12,558 nt of DNA. It comes from an uncultured Marvinbryantia sp. (GTDB lineage Bacteria > Bacillota > Clostridia > Lachnospirales > Lachnospiraceae). Location: assembly GCA_947624335.1 (NCBI GenBank), contig CANQJX010000028.1, positions 1-12,558 on the forward strand, read 5' to 3'. Below, in pieces: positions 8,027 to 12,558 of the stretch (within the stretch, counting starts at the first letter, position 1; the number at the start of each line of letters is the position of its first letter). The notes under the pieces are model-generated. The model was not told where the DNA came from. It did no database searches and saw nothing but the letters and a program-made list of their open reading frames with translations. Both the position numbers and the translations under genes were made by a program.

Positions 8027-9355
8027 TTAAATTCGGTAGAGATACTGGTCCAGTTCCCAATTGGTCACATTTTGGCTGTACTGCGCCCATTCGTTGCGTT
8101 TGGCGCGGCAATAATTTTCGGTGATATGCTCTCCCAGAACCCGGCAGATCAAAGGATCGTTCTCCATGGCTTCCACAGCCGCGAGAAGATTATCCGGCAG
8201 GGTGTCAATCCCCAGTTCCGTTCTTTCTTCTTCTGTCAGGCGGAAAATATTTTTATCTACATGCGCAGGCGGCAGAATCTTATTTTTCATGCCGTCCAGT
8301 CCCGCCGCAAGGCACACGGCAAGCACCAGATACGGATTGCTGGACGGATCCGGGCAGCGCAGTTCTACGCGCGTGCCTTCGCCCCGCGTACCCGGAATGC
8401 GGATCAGCGGAGAACGGTTCTGCGCCGACCACGCAATATAAACCGGCGCCTCATATCCGGGCACCAGCCGCTTATAAGAATTCACCAGCGGATTCGTAAT
8501 AGCGCACATGCAGCGGATATGCTTCATCAGCCCGCCGATAAAGTAATATGCTTCCCGGCTTAACCCATATACGTCCGACGGGTCCGCGAAAATATTTTTC
8601 CCGTCTTTGGAAAGCGACATATTCATATGCATACCGGAACCGTTGACGCCCTCTTTGGGTTTGGGCATAAAAGTAGCGTGCAGGCCATGGCGCTTGGCAA
8701 TCGTCTTTACCGACAGCTTAAACGTCATAATATTATCGGCCGTTTTCAGAGCGTCGTCGTATTTAAAATCAATCTCGTGCTGCGCCGGAGCGACCTCGTG
8801 ATGCGAAGCTTCGATTTCAAAGCCCATGCTCTCCAGCGTCATCACCATATCGCGTCTTGCGTTTTCTCCCAAATCTACGGGGCCAAGGTCAAAATAGCCC
8901 GCTTTTTCGTGCGTGAGGGTCGTGGGCTGTCCGTTGTCGTCCGTATGGTACAGAAAGAACTCGCATTCCGGCCCTACGTCAAACTGGTATCCCAGATCTT
9001 TCGCTTCGCGGAGCACGCGTTTTAATATGTGGCGCGGATCTCCTTCAAACACCGAACCGTCCGGACGGTAAATATCGCAGATCAGTCTCGCCACTTTGCC
9101 CTGCTGCGGTCTCCATGGGAAAATAACAAAGGTATCCAGATCGGGGTGCAAATACATATCCGATTCTTCAATCCGGACAAATCCTTCAATGGAAGAACCG
9201 TCAAACATGCACTGATTATTGAGCGCTTTTTCCAATTGGCTCGCCGTAATCGCCAGATTTTTCAGCGTCCCGAAAATATCCGTAAACTGCAGGCGGATAA
9301 ACTCTACGTCCTCCTCCTGTACCAGCCGCAATACATCTTCTTTTGTATACTTCAT
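8027..9355 (-). CDS. glnA: Glutamine synthetase, type I alpha subgroup (GlnA)
   Basis: Condenses ammonia and glutamate to glutamine with ATP; a cytosolic dodecamer in this family. 442 residues. N-terminal beta-grasp domain with LQFTDIFGTLKN (22-33) and FDGSSIEGF (51-59). Catalytic domain: metal-ligand glutamates in GPECEFFL (130, 132) and HHEVAPAQHEIDF, GSGMHMNMS (His 243), NRSPLIRIP, and RVELRCPDPSSNPY. Arg 61 in GFVRIEESDM matches the arginine used for glutamine feedback and regulator signalling in Bacillus GlnA. The adenylylation-site tyrosine loop of the beta subgroup is absent; the C-terminus is the short alpha form. Start: the frame extends upstream to 9424, but the ATG at 9355 has AGGAGAGG about 8 bases before it and gives the standard MKYTKEDVLRLV start. 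It is the first gene after the promoter at 9392-9420, followed by the ANTAR regulator. Confidence 0.97.
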   Translation of the reverse strand: MKYTKEDVLRLVQEEDVEFIRLQFTDIFGTLKNLAITASQLEKALNNQCMFDGSSIEGFVRIEESDMYLHPDLDTFVIFPWRPQQGKVARLICDIYRPDGSVFEGDPRHILKRVLREAKDLGYQFDVGPECEFFLYHTDDNGQPTTLTHEKAGYFDLGPVDLGENARRDMVMTLESMGFEIEASHHEVAPAQHEIDFKYDDALKTADNIMTFKLSVKTIAKRHGLHATFMPKPKEGVNGSGMHMNMSLSKDGKNIFADPSDVYGLSREAYYFIGGLMKHIRCMCAITNPLVNSYKRLVPGYEAPVYIAWSAQNRSPLIRIPGTRGEGTRVELRCPDPSSNPYLVLAVCLAAGLDGMKNKILPPAHVDKNIFRLTEEERTELGIDTLPDNLLAAVEAMENDPLICRVLGEHITENYCRAKRNEWAQYSQNVTNWELDQYLYRI

Positions 9356-9385
9356 GGTTTGATCCTCTCCTTTTCTCTGCCATTC

Positions 9386-9441
9386 AAAAAAAGCATAACA
9401 GCGGGTATTTTGTTTGTCAATCAAAACCCGCGGTTATGCTT
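9386..9441 (-). terminator. Intrinsic terminator downstream of the NlpC/P60 gene, overlapping the glnA promoter
   Basis: Minus-strand arms AAGCATAACCGCGGGT and ACCCGCTGTTATGCTT (9426-9441 and 9391-9406) pair with one mismatch. An inner TTTTG/CAAAA pairing can extend the stem. Seven Ts run from the stem base outward (9392-9386). This is about 64 bases after the NlpC/P60 stop at 9505 and works only in the minus direction, as no T-run is present on the plus side. Alternative readings: a glnA attenuator, if a further promoter lies upstream, or a DNA operator, since the dyad spans the promoter. Confidence 0.75.
9392..9420 (-). promoter_or_regulatory. Sigma-A type promoter of glnA, extended -10
   Basis: On the minus strand, a perfect -35 TTGACA (9420-9415) is followed by exactly 17 bases and TATGCT (9397-9392), preceded by TG one base upstream (extended -10, TGTTATGCT). 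A start near 9385 would give a leader of about 30 bases with the glnA Shine-Dalgarno. The -35 lies in the loop, and the -10 in the downstream arm, of the inverted repeat at 9391-9441. Consensus match only; not tested experimentally here. Confidence 0.75.
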
Positions 9442-9504
9442 ATGACATTAAAAAATCAAAGTCATGTATTATTTCGATTGCCTGCAAAATATCATACCGC
9501 GCCG

Positions 9505-11217
9505 CTACGGCAGAGCCGGAACCGTTCTGACATGGCGGAAGCCGGACGCCCACGCTTCGCCGACTACCACGCCGTTCTGGCTGGATGAGCAATGCGCCAC
9601 AATCAGCCCGCCGTCATCCGATTTTCCGACTACCACGCCGACGTGGTTCATATCCCCGCGCTCCGGGCCTCCGTAAAATACCAGATCGCCCGGTCTGGCA
9701 TTGATCTGATCGACCATCACAGACGCGTTCCACTGGCTTGTCGTATGTCCGCCAATGCCGGCGTCCGATCCGTTCAAACCGTTGTAATAGCAATACAGCG
9801 TGAAGCCGCTGCAGTCTAATCCGTAGCCTCTTGTCATTCCCGTCGACGTGCTGCCCGACGCCGTCACTTTCGCGGGCGTGCCCCATCTGCTGTCCCAGCC
9901 CATAACAAAGGATTTTCCGCCCCAGAAATATCCCACTTTTCCCACAAGGCTGTAGGCCGCCGTTACAATTCCCACGCGTTCTTCCGAGAGATCATTTCCC
10001 ACAGAAGCGCGCACAATCTGGCGTTCTGCGCTGGAAATCGCGCACAACTGCAGGCATTGATTCGAGGCGTAGCGTTCGATCTCCTCTTTGCCCGCCGCGT
10101 CAATCCCGTGCTCGTTTACATAATCCTCTATGGTTTTCGGAGTAAGATCCGCCGTCGCATAACAATCCTGTATCTGGCGCTGTTCTTTCTCCTGTTTCAG
10201 GCGCAGCCACTTTTCGTAACGCGCCCGGTCCATCTGCGCCTTTTGCTCCCTGCGCAGCGCCTCGCGCTGCTGCTCGGCCTGCTCGTGGATGCGTTCCCTG
10301 GCCATCAGATCCAGCGCGTTTGCGCTCTCGTCCGCGGTAAGCAGCAGTTCTTCCCGCCGGTCGATCCGCGCCATCTGTTCGTCGATCGGGTATTCTTCCA
10401 CAAAGACTTCCGAGATGTCGGGCGCTTCCGGCGTCTCGCCCACGGCAAGCTGCGGAGCGTTCATCTGCGTAAAAATATCCAGAAGCAGCGGCACAGAGGA
10501 TGCCGAAACATTCCCGGAGCCTGTCTGCTTTTTCAGTTCATAAATAAATACGGCAAACACATCTTTCCAGTTGCCCGCCTTAAAATTTTCCGGGTCTGTG
10601 AGATGGCTGGCAAACATTGCCTCTACCTCGTCGCACGCGCCCGCAAAGTCCGGCGCGATCGTAATGCCGTAAAGATTGGAAAGCTGTCCCAGATACGCGG
10701 CATTGCTGGCAATGATATTTGTTTTCCAGTTCGCGTTCTTCTGCGAATGGTCTTCCGTTTCTTTCTCGTTTTTTTTGTCCTGCTTCTCGCCGATCAGCAT
10801 TTCGCTTTCCGTGAGAACCTGCGTCTGCGTATCAGACTCTGTCTCCGGAACAGTGCTTACCGTATCTGTTTCCGTTGACGTCTGCGTGTCCGTCTGTATT
10901 TCCGTCTGCTGCGGTTCCGACGTGCCCGGTGTGGAAGATTCCGTTTCCGGCGGCGTTGGCTCCGTCGCTGACGTTTCCGGCGGCGCCGGCTCCGAAGATC
11001 CCGTTGCGGGCGTCTTTGATGATTCCGGCTGTTTTTTCTGCGTTTCCGCCTCGTTCGGCGTCTCCGCGCCCAGCGGATTGTTCTGGTCGCCGGACGTATT
11101 GGCTTCCTGCGCCGAAGCCGCGGCGCGTCCCGCCGTTACCGCGGCGGAACCCGAAAGTACCAAAATACCGGAAACCGTAATATATGGCAACTTTTTCCAA
11201 AGTTCTTTCCTTTTCAT
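9505..11217 (-). CDS. Secreted NlpC/P60 (C40) peptidoglycan hydrolase with low-complexity stalk
   Basis: Predicted cell-wall endopeptidase, exported by Sec; 570 residues. Signal peptide: KRKELWKK followed by a hydrophobic stretch (about 11-30), with a likely cleavage after the AASA at 33-36. Residues about 40-160 are a Ser/Thr/Pro/Glu-rich spacer. Residues about 163-256 form a globular segment containing NWKDVFAVFIYEL, which I do not assign to a named domain. Residues about 280-350 are Glu/Arg/Gln-rich and probably coiled coil. The C-terminal NlpC/P60 domain (about 410-570) has the triad Cys 469 (GLDCSGF), His 525 (DMNHVGVVVG) and His 542 (VAHCSSS), plus PGDLVFYGG. Start: the ATG at 11217 has GGGGAG 7 bases upstream and begins at the basic N-region of the signal peptide; an in-frame extension to 11415 runs through the promoter region and is rejected. 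It is probably monocistronic, between its promoter and the hairpin at 9386-9441. The D-Glu-meso-DAP type bond it may cut uses the product of the nearby dapF; that link is inferred. Confidence 0.93.
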   Translation of the reverse strand: MKRKELWKKLPYITVSGILVLSGSAAVTAGRAAASAQEANTSGDQNNPLGAETPNEAETQKKQPESSKTPATGSSEPAPPETSATEPTPPETESSTPGTSEPQQTEIQTDTQTSTETDTVSTVPETESDTQTQVLTESEMLIGEKQDKKNEKETEDHSQKNANWKTNIIASNAAYLGQLSNLYGITIAPDFAGACDEVEAMFASHLTDPENFKAGNWKDVFAVFIYELKKQTGSGNVSASSVPLLLDIFTQMNAPQLAVGETPEAPDISEVFVEEYPIDEQMARIDRREELLLTADESANALDLMARERIHEQAEQQREALRREQKAQMDRARYEKWLRLKQEKEQRQIQDCYATADLTPKTIEDYVNEHGIDAAGKEEIERYASNQCLQLCAISSAERQIVRASVGNDLSEERVGIVTAAYSLVGKVGYFWGGKSFVMGWDSRWGTPAKVTASGSTSTGMTRGYGLDCSGFTLYCYYNGLNGSDAGIGGHTTSQWNASVMVDQINARPGDLVFYGGPERGDMNHVGVVVGKSDDGGLIVAHCSSSQNGVVVGEAWASGFRHVRTVPALP

Positions 11218-11256
11218 TTTATTTCTCCCCAAAATGTATGTACTGAGTCCCTTATC

Positions 11257-11290
11257 AGTATACCATAGCACATTTTTGTGAATAGTGCAA
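11257..11290 (-). promoter_or_regulatory. Promoter of the NlpC/P60 gene
   Basis: On the minus strand TTGCAC (11290-11285) is followed by 17 bases and TATGGT (11267-11262). Overlapping it, an extended -10 TGGTATACT ends at 11257. The second match is the better -10 but has no well-spaced -35, so it may act as an extended -10 promoter. Either one gives a leader of roughly 33-40 bases before the ATG at 11217. CACA-TTTT-TGTG, a short dyad, lies in the spacer (11269-11280). Confidence 0.55.
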
Positions 11291-11320
11291 ATTGTTTTTC
11301 CGGATGGTACGATTTCCCTC

Positions 11321-11349
11321 TTTACTTTTAGACATATTTCGTCTAAAAT
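11321..11349 (+). promoter_or_regulatory. Promoter of the small ORF overlapped by a perfect 8-base dyad (putative operator)
   Basis: On the plus strand TTTACT (11321-11326), 17 bases and TAAAAT (11344-11349) form a plausible sigma-A promoter. The spacer and -10 are covered by an exact inverted repeat, TTTTAGAC, 7 bases, GTCTAAAA (11326-11348). A dyad in this place is typical of a repressor operator. No regulator is identified in the window. The arms could also pair as a weak A/T-rich hairpin, but no terminator-like T-run follows. Confidence 0.5.
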
Positions 11350-11381
11350 AAATGTATTCCAATCAGAAAGAAGGAAACTCG

Positions 11382-11567
11382 ATGGAACAAAAACAATCTT
11401 TGGAGCATCCCGCAAAAGCGCTGGAACGCATCCGCCGTCTCGCCGCCATGAGCGATCCGGAATTTTCGCAGGCTTTTCTGGAAGAACTGTCCGAGGCGGA
11501 ACTTGCGGAATTTGAGCGGGAATGTCCGGAATTTCCCCGCCCGTATCTCCCGCGCAAATCTACTTAA
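11382..11567 (+). CDS. Small acidic protein of unknown function (61 residues)
   Basis: Not recognised. The only plus-strand gene I support here. The start ATG at 11382 has AAGGA about 6-7 bases upstream; an in-frame ATG at 11352 lies upstream of that ribosome site and is unlikely to be used. The protein starts MEQKQSLEHPAKALERIRRL, then SDPEFSQAFLEELSEAELAEFE, and ends with the proline-rich FPRPYLPRKST. It is rich in Glu and Ala and probably two amphipathic helices with a short tail; it has no signal peptide or membrane segment and a single cysteine. It has its own promoter with a dyad, diverges from the NlpC/P60 gene, and its TAA overlaps the stop of the convergent S41 protease by 8 bases. 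Coding is supported by ribosome site, promoter and sensible composition, but not by homology. Confidence 0.6.
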   Translation: MEQKQSLEHPAKALERIRRLAAMSDPEFSQAFLEELSEAELAEFERECPEFPRPYLPRKST

Positions 11568-12558
11568 GCGGCGTTTCCCGCAGTATGCGGATCGCTTCCT
11601 GCAGCTGATTATCCTGCTCTTTTTCAATTTCCGGAAGGCCGCGCAGTTCTTCTGCCAGCGGCACCTCTACATCCGGCTTTATTCCCTTTTCGTGGATGTC
11701 GTTCCCGCTGGGCGTATAATATTTTGCAATCGTAAGTTTTACCCCGCTGCCGTCTGACAATTCATAGACTCTTTGCACAATCCCTTTGCCAAATGTAGCC
11801 GTTCCGAGAAGCGTGCCGATTTTATAATCCTGCACCGCGCCCGCAAAAATTTCCGACGCGCTGGCGCTGTTCTCATTCACCAGCACGACCAGCGGTTTTT
11901 CAAAGCAATGCTCCGCGTCCGACGGATATTCCGTGCGCCTGCCCTGTTTATCCTCCACATAAACAATCGGCCCTTCCGGCAGAAAAAGATCCGCCACGTC
12001 GCAGACGGTGTCCAGAACTCCGCCGGGATTATTGCGCAGATCCACAATCAGTTTTTCCATCCCCTGTTTTTCAAGAGCCGCAAGCGCCGCTTTTATCTGT
12101 TCGTAAGTAATCGCGTCAAACTCCAGAATCTGCAGATAACCCGTTTTGTCTTCCAGCATTTCCCACTCCACGGTCGGAACCTCAATGTCCCGTTTTTCCA
12201 TTGTCAGTTCCAGTTTTTCTTCCCCGCGGATCAGGTTTAGCCGGATCGTCTTATCTTCCCGCGCTTTGATTTCGCTTACTACTTCGTCTAACTCAAGTCC
12301 GGCGATCTCTTTGCCATTGATGGCGGTGATGATATCGCCCGGCGCAAGGGCGGCTTCCGCCGCAGGCGTATCGGGAAAACAGGCGGCAACCGTAACCGTC
12401 CCCGTATCCATATCCTGGTTCAGCACGGCGCCGATCCCGGTGTAAACGCCGTTGGTCAGTTCGTCCTGCCGCTGCAGGGCAGGCTTGGAGTAATAGACGC
12501 AATAAGGATCCGACAGGCCATCCAGCATACCGCTGTATATATGTTCTTCTACCTCCTG
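11560..12558 (-). CDS. Carboxy-terminal processing protease, S41 family (N-terminus beyond window)
   Basis: Serine protease of the CtpA/CtpB/Prc family, usually membrane-anchored or exported and cutting near C-termini of envelope proteins. 332 codons are visible; the frame stays open to the right edge with EVEEHIYSGMLDGLSDPYCVYYS, so the missing part should be the short N-terminal anchor and start of the cap. A PDZ domain follows (YTGIGAVL to about KRDIEV; the carboxylate-binding region is near APGDIITAINGKEI). Then the protease core: VDLRNNPGG, SASASEIFAG with the catalytic serine at 11862-11860, and FGKGIVQ with the catalytic lysine at 11787-11785, 25 residues later. Gln follows four residues after the lysine, as in CtpB. 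YYTPSG and GIKPDVEVP close the core. It ends 8 bases inside the convergent small ORF. In clostridia such genes often follow ftsE-ftsX-type or M23 peptidase genes, which would lie to the right. Confidence 0.95.
   Translation of the reverse strand, partial: QEVEEHIYSGMLDGLSDPYCVYYSKPALQRQDELTNGVYTGIGAVLNQDMDTGTVTVAACFPDTPAAEAALAPGDIITAINGKEIAGLELDEVVSEIKAREDKTIRLNLIRGEEKLELTMEKRDIEVPTVEWEMLEDKTGYLQILEFDAITYEQIKAALAALEKQGMEKLIVDLRNNPGGVLDTVCDVADLFLPEGPIVYVEDKQGRRTEYPSDAEHCFEKPLVVLVNENSASASEIFAGAVQDYKIGTLLGTATFGKGIVQRVYELSDGSGVKLTIAKYYTPSGNDIHEKGIKPDVEVPLAEELRGLPEIEKEQDNQLQEAIRILRETPLK

Noticed and set aside
9356..9424. N-terminal extension of the glnA frame to 9424
   Set aside because: It runs through the terminator/promoter element; the ATG at 9355 has the ribosome site and gives the standard GlnA start.
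9442..9465. ATGAC/GTCAT inverted repeat upstream of the glnA promoter as a GlnR/TnrA-type operator
   Set aside because: Arms of only 5 bases, 14 apart, not matching TGTNA-N7-TNACA; chance cannot be excluded.
11218..11415. N-terminal extension of the NlpC/P60 frame to 11415
   Set aside because: The extension covers the promoter and the divergent dyad and would bury the signal peptide; the ATG at 11217 has a good ribosome site.
11510..11545. Imperfect GC-rich hairpin near the convergent gene ends as a terminator for the S41 protease
   Set aside because: The arms need a bulge and no T-run follows in either direction.

Overview
The window reads as the chromosome of a low-to-mid G+C Gram-positive anaerobe of the class Clostridia, most likely Lachnospiraceae. 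This rests on the proteins: a Gram-positive type replicative polymerase (PolC), alpha-type glutamine synthetase, the LL-diaminopimelate aminotransferase route (DapL), the MEP isoprenoid enzyme IspG and an ANTAR-domain regulator next to glnA. Shine-Dalgarno sequences are of the AGGAGG type, and two promoters have extended -10 elements. No RNA genes, insertion sequences, CRISPR arrays or phage genes were seen.

Bases 1-9355 form a tight minus-strand gene string, read right to left: glnA, an ANTAR-domain regulator, dapF, dapL, ispG, polC. Gaps are only 34, 27, 12, about 8 and 2 bases. It starts from a strong promoter embedded in a terminator-like hairpin (9386-9441). polC runs off the left edge and lacks only its last few dozen codons. 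The string joins nitrogen assimilation (GlnA and a putative RNA-binding antiterminator), meso-diaminopimelate synthesis for peptidoglycan and lysine (DapL, DapF), isoprenoid precursors (IspG) and replication (PolC).

Bases 9505-11217 (minus) encode a secreted NlpC/P60 cell-wall hydrolase with a signal peptide, a long Ser/Thr/Pro/Glu-rich stalk and a coiled-coil segment. An intergenic stretch (11218-11381) holds its promoter and, diverging from it, a promoter overlapped by a perfect 8-base dyad. That second promoter drives a 61-residue acidic protein of unknown function (11382-11567, plus). This small gene converges on, and overlaps by 8 bases, the end of a carboxy-terminal processing protease (S41 family, minus), whose N-terminus lies beyond the right edge.

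The most unusual observation is in polC. Compared with the PolC family as I know it, about 45 residues are missing in frame at residue 347/348. The gap removes the end of the OB fold and the first metal-binding motif (HxH) of the PHP domain, while every other catalytic motif is intact. Other points of interest are a perfect 12-bp inverted repeat with a GAAA loop inside the start of polC, the terminator/promoter overlap ahead of glnA, and the receiver-like domain of the ANTAR protein, which lacks the usual phosphate-accepting aspartate.
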